A DNA stretch of 64,000 nucleotides from Agarophyton chilense. Its lineage: Eukaryota > Rhodophyta > Florideophyceae > Gracilariales > Gracilariaceae. The notes beneath the pieces were generated by a model. It was not told where the DNA came from and did no database searches. It worked only from the letters and a program-made list of their open reading frames with translations. Each line of letters opens with the position of its first letter. Within the stretch, counting starts at the first letter, position 1. The DNA lies in NCBI GenBank assembly GCA_030374765.1, contig JARGXX010000003.1, positions 868,001 through 932,000 of the forward strand. Reading direction: 5' to 3'. Positions 21,320-32,393 of the stretch are shown piece after piece. The position numbers and the translations under genes are program-made.

Positions 21320-22906
21320 ATGGGCGATGACTTCACCGCGCAGCTGCTCAAGGGCTTTCAGCGCCGCGCCGACGAGGCCAAGAAGGAGCAGGAGCAGCGC
21401 GCGCGTCGCGCCGCCGAGCAGCGCAACCGCCTCAAGCAGCAGCAGCAGCAAGTCGAAAAGGAACGACTCGTCGCCGAGGTCGACCAGATGATGGCGCGCG
21501 CCAACCGACGCGTCTCCTCCAAGCGCAAGAAGCGCAAGAAACCCCCCGCCACAGCCGCCGCAGCTGCCGCAGCTGCCGCGTCGTCCGCCGGCGTCCAGAA
21601 GCCCACGGTGCGTAAGGCTCCCGTGCCGAGACACCAGGTCAGTCAGATGCGCACCAACTACACTGCGCCGCCGAAGCGCACGGCACCGGCCAAGGCGCCC
21701 AAGCTGGGGCCCAATATGGAATTCGTTGTGCGCCGCGAGAAGAAGAAGAAGCAGATCCGCGTCCCGCATACTTACGACTACTCCGACATGTTTGGCGAAG
21801 ACTACTGGCGTGGCATTGACATGGCATGTGCCAAGAAGATTTCAAAGGAAACTGCCGAAGCCACCAAGGAGGCACAGGAGATCATTGCCGAGAGAAAGGC
21901 GCAACGCGAAGAATCCAAACGCAAGTCAGAGCAGAATCTTCGCGAGATACGCGACTTGGAGAAGAAAGGCCTTTTGAACGAGAAGACGATGAACAAGAGG
22001 CGTTTAGAACAATCAGAGAAAGATTGGGTCGCCGTTGATACCCCAGTTCCCATCTTCCGCCAAAAGAACTCTGCCGTTGCCCGCGCTGCCCAGTCTTCGT
22101 CTTCTGCCCCAAAGCCCCCATCAAAGTCGCCCGCTCGCCCTGGATCTTCGTCAGCACCGCTCTCAAAGAAAGGAACCATGGCTCAGATCGCTGAGCGTGC
22201 GCGTCTTTTTAAGGAGCGTCTCATGGGTCTAAATGCGTCAAAACCCAAAAAGCCCGCGTCCAACAAGCTTTCAAAGAACGAAAGTAATTCAGATTCCGAC
22301 TCTCATGTCGACCGTAGAAGTTCATTGGATAAGAAAAAGAGGACTCCGTTGAAGCGCCGCGTGTACGATTCAGATGCGTCGGAAAGCGAAGGCGAGCGTC
22401 GCGGCAAGAAGAGAAGCCGGCGCGCAACCGAAGATTCTGACTCTGACTATCAACGTCGCGGCGCGAAGCGCATGCGTCGCTCTCGCGACTACAGTGACGA
22501 TTCTGACTCTCATCGCAAGCATCGCAGCGGTAAGAGAAATCGTCGAGGGCGGGACGAAAGCGATGATTCGGACGCGGGCGAGAGACGTCAGAGCTTTAAG
22601 AAGAGTCACCGCTCTCGTGATATTAGTGATGATTCCGATGCTGATCATCGGTACCATCGGAGATTTTCAGGAAGCACAAAGAAGAGCCGCCCGAGTAGTC
22701 ATGGGTACAACAGCGAGGAGTGGAGTAACGACGAGAATGAAGACTCTGATGAAGACCTCTTCGATATTTCTGCCCTTGATCGCGAGGAAGAAAGAAGCAC
22801 CCGCCTTGCCAAATTGGAAGATAAAAAGGAGCTTGCGAAACTCCGTCGAGACAAGCAAGAGAAGGAGCGCAGACGCCGAGAGTTTGAGGAAAAGCATGAT
22901 GTATGA
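21320..22906 (+). CDS. Highly charged nuclear protein, SPT2-like
   Basis: A single-exon gene of 528 codons with a clear ATG after a pyrimidine-rich leader. The N-terminus is a charged coiled coil (residues 10-60) with a run of five Q. A Lys/Arg cluster (SKRKKRKK) and an Ala run follow. At about 150-170 lies an aromatic-acidic segment (YDYSDMFGEDYWRG), then a long charged helix to about 225. Residues 320-460 are repeats of Ser-Asp and Arg-rich segments (DSDSDYQRRG, YSDDSDSH). The C-terminus combines an acidic SNDENEDSDEDLFD stretch with RSTRLAKLEDKKELAKLRR. An acidic block followed by an R-S/LED-rich basic helix recalls the histone-chaperone region of SPT2, but the match is loose. Alternatives are an RS-type splicing factor or another chromatin protein. 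Nuclear localisation is likely from the basic clusters. Confidence 0.6.
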   Translation: MGDDFTAQLLKGFQRRADEAKKEQEQRARRAAEQRNRLKQQQQQVEKERLVAEVDQMMARANRRVSSKRKKRKKPPATAAAAAAAAASSAGVQKPTVRKAPVPRHQVSQMRTNYTAPPKRTAPAKAPKLGPNMEFVVRREKKKKQIRVPHTYDYSDMFGEDYWRGIDMACAKKISKETAEATKEAQEIIAERKAQREESKRKSEQNLREIRDLEKKGLLNEKTMNKRRLEQSEKDWVAVDTPVPIFRQKNSAVARAAQSSSSAPKPPSKSPARPGSSSAPLSKKGTMAQIAERARLFKERLMGLNASKPKKPASNKLSKNESNSDSDSHVDRRSSLDKKKRTPLKRRVYDSDASESEGERRGKKRSRRATEDSDSDYQRRGAKRMRRSRDYSDDSDSHRKHRSGKRNRRGRDESDDSDAGERRQSFKKSHRSRDISDDSDADHRYHRRFSGSTKKSRPSSHGYNSEEWSNDENEDSDEDLFDISALDREEERSTRLAKLEDKKELAKLRRDKQEKERRRREFEEKHDV

Positions 22907-23265
22907 CAGTCTCCTACACAGAATCTTATATAGGCATTGATTTGCGACTAGACAACTATTTTTTGTTTCTGATCACCGATAGTCTGAGCTTGAGCACCGC
23001 GGCCAACGCGGGCCAGACCCCATTATTTCCTCATCTAACGCCAATCATACATCAACTCTACGAGAAGCGGGCAAATAGAATGTGCTTCTCTTACTAAATG
23101 ATATCGTAAACGATACCGAATTGATTAACATTTCATCATCATCGACGTTGACGGGCCGACCAAAAAAGTTGCAGATCGCAACAAAAGCGTTCTCCCTATC
23201 TAGCATTGATTGCCCAGGTAGAAGACATAGTTAGAGTTCAAACATTACCCCTTTATCGTGGCAAA
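22907..23265. other. Convergent intergenic region
   Basis: About 360 bp between the ends of the SPT2-like gene (+) and purH (-). It is AT-richer than the flanking coding regions and presumably holds both 3' untranslated regions. No gene was recognised. Confidence 0.6.
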
Positions 23266-25050
23266 CTAATGCCTGAAATGACGCATCCCAGTCATCACAA
23301 GAGCGAGCCCTCGTTCATCAGCGGCTGCGATCACCTCCGCGTCCCTCTTTGACCCACCTGGTTGGATCACCGCAGTGGCCCCAGCATCCGCCGCGGCGAG
23401 GAGTCCATCTGCGAACGGGAAGAAGGCGTCAGAAGCGACCACACTGCCTAAAGTTCTACTTTGTTCTTCCTGGGCATTTGATGACGCCTCGTTAGCTTTC
23501 CATGCTGCAATGCGTGATGCATCCACACGGCTCATTTGCCCCGCGCCCGTTCCAACTGTGGCCATATCCTTTACGTATACAATGGCATTAGACTTGACGT
23601 GTTTGCAAACCTTCCATGCGAAAAGCAGGTTTTTCATCTCATCTTCTGTGGGCTCACGTTTGGATACAACAGTCAGGTCTTCCGCCATCTTTGAGCCGTT
23701 ATCGCGAGTCTGCACAAGGATTCCACCAGAAACAGACTTCAGTAAGAGAGCCTCACCCTTAGGATCAGGCATCGAACCAGTTAGTAGCACTCGTAGGTTT
23801 TTCTTGGACGCCAGCAACGCAAGAGCTTCCGCCGTCGCATCGGGAGCAATGACAACCTCGATAAACATCTTTGCTATTTCTTCCGCAACATGCAGATCCA
23901 TAGTGACATTGAGTGCTACAATACCGCCAAAGGCAGACACCGGATCGCAAGCCAAGGCCCTCAAGTACGCGTCTTGTGCGGTGACCCCCGAAGCAACACC
24001 GCACGGGTTAGCGTGTTTGATAATGGAGCAAACGGGATCTCCGCCAACAAACTCGGATACGAGCTCGAAGGCTGCGTCAGTGTCTGCCAGGTTATTGTAG
24101 CTCAGCTCTTTGCCCTGTACCTGCTCAACAGTTGCCATTCCCGGCGAAGACTTCTCTGACACGTAAAATGCAGCGCTCTGGTGAGGATTCTCGCCGTATC
24201 GTAGGATTTGCTTACGCTTGGCGGCAATGAGTAAGCGTTCCGGAAACTGGGTACCAATCTGCGAGGCAAATTTGGCGGCAACGGCCGCGTCGTAGGCAGC
24301 CATTTTCGCAAAGGCGGCGGAGGCCAGTCGGCGGCGAAGGTCATACGATGTGCTTCCGCTGTATTCCTCCAGCTCGGATATGATGTCCGTGTACTGGGTG
24401 ACATCGGTGACGACGGTGACGAACTTGAAGTTTTTCGCCGCGGCACGGATCATGGTAGGACCTCCGACATCGATGTTTTCCACACAGTCTTCGAAAGGCT
24501 TTCCCTGCGCCACGGTTTGCTCAAAGGGATAGAGATTTACGACGACGAGATCGATGGGGTCAATGTGATGGCGTTCCATTGCCTCCAAGTGCTGCTGATC
24601 ATCGCGAACGGCCAGCAGAGCGCCATGAATCTTTGGGTGCAAGGTCTTGACGCGCCCAGACATGATCTCCGGGAAGCCGGTGTACTCCGAAACCTCAGTA
24701 ACGGGAATGCCGGCATCCTGCAACGCGCGAAAGGTTCCGCCGGTGGAAAGAATGTGAACGCGCGCCTGAACCAAAACTTGCGCCAACGCAACCAACGATG
24801 TCTTATTAGACACCGAGACCAGTGCGCGTCTGACAGGCACGAGCCCGGGCGCTTCCTGCGAGGGCGGCGAGCCGGAGGAAACCGGAGCGGGGGCCGACGG
24901 AGACTCGGAGCACATGGCAAGGCGCGAGGCACGCGGCGCGCGGCGCGGAACGGGCGGGCAGTGAAGCGCGGGTGGGCAGCGCGCGGCGGCGGAGGAACAC
25001 GGCGAGAGCGGGGTGCGCAGGGGGAGCGCAGCGGAGAAGGCGAGGGTCAT
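23266..25050 (-). CDS. purH: Bifunctional phosphoribosylaminoimidazolecarboxamide formyltransferase / IMP cyclohydrolase
   Basis: A single-exon gene of 594 codons from the ATG at 25050. It catalyses the last two steps of de novo purine synthesis: formylation of AICAR with 10-formyl-THF, then ring closure to IMP. Residues 1-70 are an Ala/Pro/Ser/Arg-rich extension absent from bacterial PurH and typical of a plastid or mitochondrial presequence. The IMP cyclohydrolase domain starts at about 74 ([11 protein letters not shown]) and contains STGGT at 102-106 and [13 protein letters not shown] at 131-143. The transformylase domain contains LRYGENPHQ at 283-291, QGKELSYNN at 312-320 and the catalytic Lys-His in KHANPCG at 345-351, and ends with SDAFFPF and QPGGSKRD. 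No substitutions of key residues were seen. The bacterial-like length of the core suggests plastid or bacterial ancestry, an inference. Confidence 0.95.
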   Translation of the reverse strand: MTLAFSAALPLRTPLSPCSSAAARCPPALHCPPVPRRAPRASRLAMCSESPSAPAPVSSGSPPSQEAPGLVPVRRALVSVSNKTSLVALAQVLVQARVHILSTGGTFRALQDAGIPVTEVSEYTGFPEIMSGRVKTLHPKIHGALLAVRDDQQHLEAMERHHIDPIDLVVVNLYPFEQTVAQGKPFEDCVENIDVGGPTMIRAAAKNFKFVTVVTDVTQYTDIISELEEYSGSTSYDLRRRLASAAFAKMAAYDAAVAAKFASQIGTQFPERLLIAAKRKQILRYGENPHQSAAFYVSEKSSPGMATVEQVQGKELSYNNLADTDAAFELVSEFVGGDPVCSIIKHANPCGVASGVTAQDAYLRALACDPVSAFGGIVALNVTMDLHVAEEIAKMFIEVVIAPDATAEALALLASKKNLRVLLTGSMPDPKGEALLLKSVSGGILVQTRDNGSKMAEDLTVVSKREPTEDEMKNLLFAWKVCKHVKSNAIVYVKDMATVGTGAGQMSRVDASRIAAWKANEASSNAQEEQSRTLGSVVASDAFFPFADGLLAAADAGATAVIQPGGSKRDAEVIAAADERGLALVMTGMRHFRH

Positions 25051-26936
25051 GTTGGCGCGCGCAGGAGCGGAGCGTCCGCGTCGCTCGGGCGGCGGCCAAC
25101 AGAGGCGATGACGACGGAGAGGGCGGCGATGAAGACGGCGTAGGGAGAACGTGCCGCAACGCAGGAGCGCACGCGCGAGATCAATGGCGATGTGCGCTGC
25201 GAGCTGTGCGCTCGCAAAATATCTGCGCAGCTTTTATTGTTGTACAGTTGTGCATGTGCCTAACGTTTTATCGAAGCTACGTATCGTGTATCTCGGATAA
25301 CGTTCGCTACCCACCACGGTTGGCTCGAGCACGAGCGCCGTTGTCCCTCGACCTACGAAGAATAGGCATGTACACAAGTCAAGTAGATAGACCATTGCGC
25401 CTGCGATCACTTCTCCCAGCCTTTCCTTTCCAATCCCCGGGGACTCTACCGTTTGACCCTCAGCGCGCCTCTGTTCTCCCATCGTCTGCAACGCCGCATT
25501 CCCGGTGGGTAGTGGGCATCACCGCTCCATGCGCTCCGCGCACTTTATAGTTCCGAACGAAGCCATTTCCTTTGATGCAGCGTCATCAGGATGGGATGGT
25601 CTTGCGACTCGTTCCGTTGCTTACTTGGTTACGCTGCCTATTACGTAAAGGGGTAGCTACCCCGAAATTCATATAAAACCACCACCCGCAACATTAATGA
25701 AACGCATCTTTCTCAAAGGCTTAATTCTGTACAAATAGCGAAATAAAAAGAACATTTGTAAGAGTTCTAACGGAGAAACTGTGGAATCCTACCCACAAGC
25801 AAGACGGTTTTTACGACAGACTCGACTCTTATGTCTCTAGAGTGCGCCTTGTGATAACGAATAGACACAACGCAAAGTACACGTTTTAATGTTTTCCTTC
25901 TACGGACCTTTGAGAAGGACACTAGTTCGTAAACGACTTCACTTGAGTCGCTTCGAATGCCTTAGAATTCTTCCTGATTCTCAGCTTTTTGTTCTTGTCC
26001 TTCCCTATGCCTCACACTTTTCTTGACAATAACAACTATCACCCTCCAACAAACTAAAGTACTCAGAGTCAACCTCATCTATTGTCACACAAGAAGCTTA
26101 AGATAGCATACAGCTTCCTAAAGGAGTTCAGATCACAAACCAGGCTTATACTCAAACTCTTCTTCTGAGAAGTAAAGAAAGTCACTGTCGTGCAAGAAGA
26201 ATCAAAGTGCTGGTAAGATTGCAATAACAGACGAGACATTCTTTTAAACGAGTTACACCCAAAAACGCGGCGGAATTCCACTTGCTGTTGAACGATGTGC
26301 GGAAAATCTTCAATAAAGCTAGAAGAACACTCTGTTAACCATGATAGATGATCGAGAAAGTGATAAACCGTTGCACAATATGAATAAAAAGTCGAAGTAT
26401 AATAGACAATGCTAGTACAGTAACAAGCCGATAAATAGTATGCTTATTAGGGCCAATCTCCGACTTACCATTGATGATTACCGGAGACCGAGAAGCATTC
26501 ATCCTCCAATGATAAGCTCACACGGGAACCTGAGCACTTACTGATTATCAGGCCACTTTTAATATATTACTGTGAACGTCATATCCGTAAAAGTAGGAAC
26601 GGGACACAACGCAGGTGGTTACAATCCAAGGGAAGAAGGTTATTAGATATGCCCTCGAGAGAAACAGCTCAGAATAAGGCAAAGGAAAGGAGTCAATGAA
26701 AAACGACAAAAAAAGAAGTGCAATAAGCAGAGTGCGAATGATAAAGTGATCATTATATGTGTGACAAGAGAAAGCGGCCTTCGGCCGCAGGCGGCGCTGC
26801 GCGCCGCGGTCGTTCTGCTCGACTATTTCGTTTCTATGAAGCTTATTATACTATGCTTGAGCTTTTAGTAGCGTTTGTAGCTCTAAGCGTAGCCTTTTGC
26901 AGAGATATAAGGCCAAGCTTGCTGAAGACTCTATTA
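25051..26936. other. Intergenic stretch without recognised gene
   Basis: The first 150 bp (25051-25200) are G/C-rich and probably contain the purH promoter. Beyond about 25.5 kb the sequence becomes AT-rich. Scattered short frames show no domain. A small GC-rich palindrome (GCGGCCTTCGGCCGC) lies at about 26773-26787. Confidence 0.5.
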
Positions 26937-27445
26937 TTGACAGTGTCGACGTACAGTGATGGATTATAGCAGGTTATCGGCTACTAGGAGCGCTGTGCCG
27001 TTTAGCACTAGCTGGTGCACGATATATTAAAGATATATCGTGAAACGAGCTCTGAAATGTATGGTGAGCTTGGTTAAGGACATTTTATTTTAAAAGCAAT
27101 GGGGCAGCTGTAGCATATTATGCCGTTCAAACTGCCTCCGAAACTGTAACTTGCGGTGTCGACGTACAGGCACGGACTTAGCAACTCGACGGCCGCTAGC
27201 GGCGCTGCGCGCCTTAGCAGCGGCCGCGGCACGCACATATTTCCGTTTGAACTGGCGCCAATACTATTACTTGCAGTGTAGACTTAAAGTGACGGACTAT
27301 GCAACTCGACGGCCGCTAGCGACGTACAGGCAAGTACTTTGCAACTTGACGGCCGCTAGCGACGTACAGGCAAGTACTTTGCAACTTGACGGCCGCTAGC
27401 GGCGCTGCGTGCTTTAGCAGCGGCCGCGGCACGCACAGTGGCGCC
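26937..27445 (+). repeat. Tandem array of 40-bp units with interspersed GC-rich palindromic block
   Basis: Exact 40-bp units begin with GACGTACAGG and end GACGGCCGCTAGC: 27161-27200, 27281-27320 (diverged start), 27321-27360 and 27361-27400, the last two identical. A fifth, diverged half unit starts at about 26951. Two units are followed by the same GC-rich block (27201-27237 and 27401-27437, two or so differences) beginning GGCGCTGCG and ending GGCACGCACA. This block together with the end of the unit can fold, because CGGCCGCT and AGCGGCCG face each other across about 21 nt. The array lies just beyond the helicase end of the Helitron and may be part of its 3' region. Confidence 0.85.
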
Positions 27446-27629
27446 GGATATCTCTTTGTAGCACGAGAATGCATTGGTTTCAAACTATCTTGGTGATTTG
27501 GCTTTTTATGGCTCCGTGCGTCTGTAATCCGGAATGGGAAAAAGTTTGAAGATCAAAACAGCTTTACACGCAAACAAATGGAAAATCATAACACTTTTTT
27601 TGGCTGAGTGTTTGAGCACTGACGCATAT

Positions 27630-28762
27630 CTACGTAGTGGGGTGAGGATTGCAAAACTCTATAGCCTCAGGAAGCACTGGATTGATTAGTGGAAATGGCA
27701 TCGGATGTATCGTCTGTGGATTGTCAGGCGGAAGGCTAGAGTCGTGCAGTAACAACACATGCTCGTTCCTTCGCACTCGTGACAGCGCCACATACAGCTG
27801 ACCTGCACAGAAGAAATTTGATCACACATCAACAACTAAACCGTTCAGAGTTTTGCCCTGTCCTTTGTGAACTGTTGCCGCAAATGCAAGTCGAATGGGG
27901 AATTGTCTTCGAATCATAGGAATGTCTGCAAAGGAAAACTCAAAATCAATGCGATGCAGCACTTGTGACTCGATTACTTGACCGTTTTCGTTGAACCTTG
28001 CCACATGCATCGTAAACTGATCCACACGAACTACGACAAACTTTTTTCCATTTACCAACACTGGATGCAGAACGTTTCGAATAACCATCACAGGAACACC
28101 AATTTTGAGGCACACGTTGTGTGGAGGGATACCAGTAGGAGCATATTCATAGGCAAACTCAGGCACAATAGTGTCCGAAATATCCGACACGGCAGTCTGC
28201 GCTCGAAGTGGCTGTACTGTAGTTGCGGATTGCAAAGTGATTTGCTCACCCGGAAAAAGATTTAGGGCAGCAGTATTGTGTTCATCCACCAAATGATTTG
28301 TGGATGCAATTATCATTTTGCTGAGATCTATATCTTCTTTGCGCCGCGTCGTGACCCACTTCCACACAAACGTATATGCGGTTTGCATCACTCCAGTAGA
28401 CTGCAGTGGAGGTGGTATAGTACTCGAGATGGTGTTGCGCGCAACGGCATGAAAAAAGCCGCAAACCCCGGATCATCTTCTTGGCGAACTTGTTCTGTGA
28501 GATAAAGAACTTGCACAGAGGAATCTGTCCAGAGATTGCTTTTCCATGGCAGCTCGTTCAAAATGTTTGTATACACTCTTCGAACGTTCCCACCCGCCTC
28601 AGGCTCCATGTACGACTGAGGCACAACAGGAAGCAACTGTGAGTAGTCGCCGGCGAACACTATAGACAGTCCACCGAAACATGGCGGTTGCGTTTGTGTT
28701 TGAGAACTTCGCAAGTCTTTGAGTAGCACGTCCATGAGCTCAAACAACCTTCTGGAGAACAT
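27630..28762 (-). pseudogene. Helitron PIF1 helicase C-terminal part
   Basis: The segment 28388-28762 carries the helicase continuation FGGLSIVFAGDYSQLLPVVP (motif III) and LTEQVRQ. A frameshift near 28390 moves the reading to the frame 28391-27822, which holds IRRQFPIRLAFAATVHKGQGKTL (motif V). After an in-frame TGA at about 27820 the same frame continues through GQLYVALSRVR (motif VI) and ends at TAG 27630-27632. All helicase motifs are present and only the frame is damaged. Its C-terminal boundary gives a reliable lower limit for the Helitron coding region. Confidence 0.88.
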
Positions 28763-30649
28763 CTAAACCTCGTCAAGTACGAGTAGCTGTAGATTGCGCA
28801 AAAGTTCCGCTCGTTGAGACCGAGGACCGTACTTGGACAACAGTGAAAGTTGTGTAGTAGTACTGTCTTTATCTCCCACACCCAAACCAAGCAGACTGTG
28901 CAATGTGCGAACTCCCTCGTAAAGGGATGCAGCGATTCCAGTTGTAGCTGTCAATTCAACTAGCATTCCTTTTGATTCACATATATCCCGCAACAAATTC
29001 AACATATACGTCTTTCCAGTGCCTGCAGATCCTTGTATAAAGAAAACGTTTCCAGGAGTGGTCAGACGATCTTGATCGGATTGCTGTCGGAGTTCTAAAG
29101 CATTCACAATCGTATCCAGGACGTGTTTTTGTGTTGGTTTCAATGTTTTATACCTGGATTGCTGTGTGCTTGCATTTCGCACCACTCTTAATTGGCGAGT
29201 GACTACTGCACGATCAGTCTCAGTTTGTTCCTCATTTTGCTGGATATATTGAACAAAGAAGCTATGCTCACGGAGCAAACGACCTCCATGGTGGTCAGAT
29301 ATGCTAATAATTCGTCGATACATTTCCAGCTTTCGCTGTTGTTCATCCCCGGCGTGAATATCGCTGCACAGCGCCTCCCAGTGATCAAATACCATTTTCT
29401 CTGCATCTGCGCCTTGCTGATACAGCGTAACTACCAACCGCCGCAGGTCAGGTGAAGTGCTGTATATTTGAACTGCCTCTTCAAACGCAATGGCAAACTC
29501 TGTACCGTCACTGAGCAGCCCGCTTGCGATCGCTGCTTCCCGAAATGTGGAAAGCTGCTGTCCGTCAATGGTCCTCGCATCTTCGTAAGAACTTGAGGCG
29601 CGATTCATAAGTAATAAACGCAGTGAAAAAAGCTCTATTTCGGCAGGAACGACGGCTCGAATTCTGGCGACGCACTCATTCTCTTCTGACCTCTCCACGA
29701 CATACATCGACGGATCACAATCGTCTCTCGGCACTTGAGTACTGTCTCCATCAAACTGATTGAGTACACTAGTTGGGAGGGTTCGATACAGGCGCACCTT
29801 TTCATAGTAGGAGAGGTAATCAAGACTGGCATATGTCTCAGGTCTCTGAAAGTACCGTTCCAGTGTTGATGGCTGTGAAGCCGTGTGAATGTCATTAGGG
29901 CTGCGAAGAACAAAAGTTCTCTCTCCCTCCAAATGTATTGCAAGTCGCTCCACAGTGGGCAGAATGGAGACGTGACGAAACTCAAAGATTCGCCAAGCAT
30001 CATTCACGGCACCCACCACACGTGCCCGCATGTAGGCACGGATTTCATTCTGCACCACAGCTGGTTGTTGGGTATCTGTACCCGATTCATTCTGGTTGCT
30101 AACATTCAGAGCAACTTCTTGTGCTTTGGGCTGCTTAAAAGCATACTTCATGAGGTACGCTACCGCTCCTCCACCCTGCGTGCGCTCTACATTGATGTGT
30201 GAACGGTACTTCTTAGTGAGTGTAGGATTGTATGGCACGATTTTGAGATCTTCTTCATTTCTTCTTCGGTAAACAACACTGTTTGTTCCTTCTTCGATGT
30301 ATGTTTCTTGGACAATCATTGTGCTATCGTACCCAAATCGGCAACGACCTGCACGATTACGACAATATGAAGAGTGGCGGTGGCGGTGCATAGATAAAAC
30401 GAGGGCGCGCAGTTCGTCATCTTCCCCTGGACTTGGTACTTCGGCTCGAATCAGACTGTCAATGGCATCTACGTCTTCTATTACAGCTCCTTCTAACCAT
30501 AGCAGAATGTGATGGTGCGGTACGTTTCGTTCTTGAAACTCCAGCTTTGCTGCAAGTCCCAAGCACTTGGACCCCAATAACTGTTCTGAATTCTTTTCGA
30601 GGTCTTTCACAATATCGTTGATGTACTGGTTGTAAACTCTGGCAATCAA
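28763..30649 (-). pseudogene. Helitron Rep (HUH endonuclease) and PIF1 helicase N-terminal part
   Basis: A 628-codon open frame, in phase with the preceding part. The HUH nickase motif is VPHHHILLW at about residues 44-52. The tyrosine motif region reads AYLMKYAFK, carrying the paired Tyr residues of Helitron Rep proteins. The helicase begins at about residue 500 (KPTQKHVLDTIVNAL), with Walker A GSAGTGKTY, the TATTGIAASL motif and Walker B LLVLDEV at the very end. A TAG codon interrupts directly after Walker B; the reading then resumes in phase as MFSRRLFELMDVLLKDLR at 28762. Rep nicks and transfers the transposon strand, and the helicase unwinds it. Confidence 0.9.
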
Positions 30650-30682
30650 GTCTGGGCGGTCAAACGGGCGTGGACGATTAGC

Positions 30683-32393
30683 TTATGCTGTGAAAGCACT
30701 CCGATGAGTCGTATCCATGCCTAAACGCTTCACATCCGCTCGCCATACGTTCATTGTGACGGTGATGAATAGCGAAGGGGGTCCTTTTCGTGCCACAATC
30801 GCTTGCACATCCTGTCGTTTACTTTTCCAGTACTTAGAAGAGTTCACTGAGTCATCAGGAAGCAAAATGCGTCCCATAAGCCTGAATTGCGCGTCAGTCA
30901 TTCCGCCAGTCGATTGATTGTGCGCTTGAACGATTTCCATCTCTTGAACTATTCGTGCTTGCTGCTGCCGTTCTAGGTATTGAAGTCGCATGTCTTCAAT
31001 GTTCGTTTGTGTGCGAAGCAACCACATTTGCATTAATGGACCACTATTAAGCAAAAAGTTATCTGAATACAGTCGACGCTTTGCATTTTGTGCCCAAGTA
31101 AGCTTGTGAAGATTCCACTGATCGAAACCGAGCCCTAAGCTTTCTTGCGTACCATTTCGTGCTTGCAGATACAAACGCAGGTCAAACGGTTTATGCTCGT
31201 CCCCATACGGGTACAGAAGGGGAAATGTACCTCTTTCTGCTAGCATAGAAGACGGTTTCAGCAATTTATACCGCACTCGGGGGTTGCTGTTTGAGTTTAC
31301 TGCAGCCCCTGCTTGCTCCGTGTCGCCTGTGATAGCTGCGTGTTCTTCCGTAACTGTGCCCTCAGTCAACTGAGGCACCTGGGCCTCGACATGGTACAGA
31401 CCGCCTGGATCGACTACGAAGGTTCTCATCATGGATGGTCCAGCTCCAGGAGCATCTTCGGACATCGGACCTGCACCTACGTTGTCACCAGACACTGTTG
31501 CAGTTCTGGTGCCCTCATATCCGCGCACTATCACTCCCTCGTTCGCAGCTTGCGAGCTTACGTCAACCGTATTTTCTTCTTGTGCCTGCATTTGCTCCGT
31601 TGTCAGCATCCCTCGATACCGCTCTCGCACCACATCAGGTTTGGGCTGAATCACCTCGTAAAGTCTCGGAACCATGTGTTTGACATTGATGTCTTGGATA
31701 AACGCTCGCAGGTTTGCTCGTGTATAGTGAGCAGGATCCAGAGAAGGAGGCCCAGCGCCCCAAAGAAAACTATACCGCGTGCTGCTCTGTCTGTGTGCCG
31801 GGAGAGCGAGTGCTGCAGTTCCTTCTAGTCTGAGAAACGAAGGGCCACATCCTGTGACATAGGACATGTCCATAAACGCTTGAGTGGTGGCAAAAAGCGT
31901 ATTCAAGTTTAAGGAGTTCGAGTGGAATGCTCTTGAACGGTATATGCTTCGTATTTCTTCATTAGTATGGCGTCTACGAAATGTGACCCCCCCTCCTGGA
32001 TTTCGTTTCATGCCACAACAGACTCCATGTACCTCTTTTCCAAAAAGCACACACCCACACCACTTGCAACTATGAATTCGTAACGTCCAGTCTTCGTACG
32101 GACACGAACCATAGGTGTGTGAAAGCTCACCGCACCTTCTGCATCTGCGGGTTCCTACGGTAGACAACGTCTCAAACTCAGGAATGTTTGCACGAGTGGC
32201 TGGATCAATCCATGCTTGAGCAGCATCGGAATCCCATGCGTAGTAAACGCGATACAATCCACGATCTGGACGTCCGGCAAGCAGCATGATGGTCGAATCA
32301 AGCTCTTGGAGCGATTGTTGTTCTTCTGATAGACGTCGGGAATGCTCTAAAATCCTAGTGCCACGACCGATGCTCGCTCTATGATCTAATGCT
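30683..32393 (-). pseudogene. Helitron helitron-like N-terminal domain
   Basis: The frame is open from about 32393 (stop just upstream) to a TAA at 30680-30682, with an internal ATG at 32287. Early on there is a Cys/His-rich segment (CRRCGELSHTYGSC, then HSCKWCGC and CC) that probably binds zinc. The second half matches the Helitron-like N domain: YKLLKPSSMLAERGTFPLLYPYG, an R-x-Y-SDNFLLNSG region, and the signature RKGPPSLFITVTMNVWRADVKRL just before the stop. The reading frame continues unchanged past the TAA into the Rep domain, so the two were one protein. An acidic/Gly-rich linker lies between the zinc and N domains. Confidence 0.85.

Larger units (their letters stand above)
27630..32393 (-). 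mobile_element. Helitron (Rep/Hel) transposon, decayed
   Basis: One long minus-strand gene encodes, in order, the Helitron-like N-terminal domain, a HUH-type replication initiator and a PIF1-family helicase, which identifies a rolling-circle Helitron. The coding frame is kept over 4 kb with three in-frame stops and one frameshift, so decay is recent compared with the gypsy relic to its right. The expected 5'-TC and 3'-hairpin/CTRR ends could not be fixed; a GC-rich hairpin within the tandem array at 27.16-27.24 kb is followed, on the minus strand, by CTAA and is a candidate 3' end. Confidence 0.88.

Noticed and set aside
21203-21769. 188-codon minus-strand frame opposite the SPT2-like gene
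   Set aside because: It is a low-complexity Leu/Gly-rich shadow of the Ala/Gln/Lys-rich coding sequence on the plus strand.
24517-25143. 208-codon plus-strand frame opposite purH
   Set aside because: Antisense shadow of a strongly conserved gene; its composition is Gly/Arg-rich with no domain.
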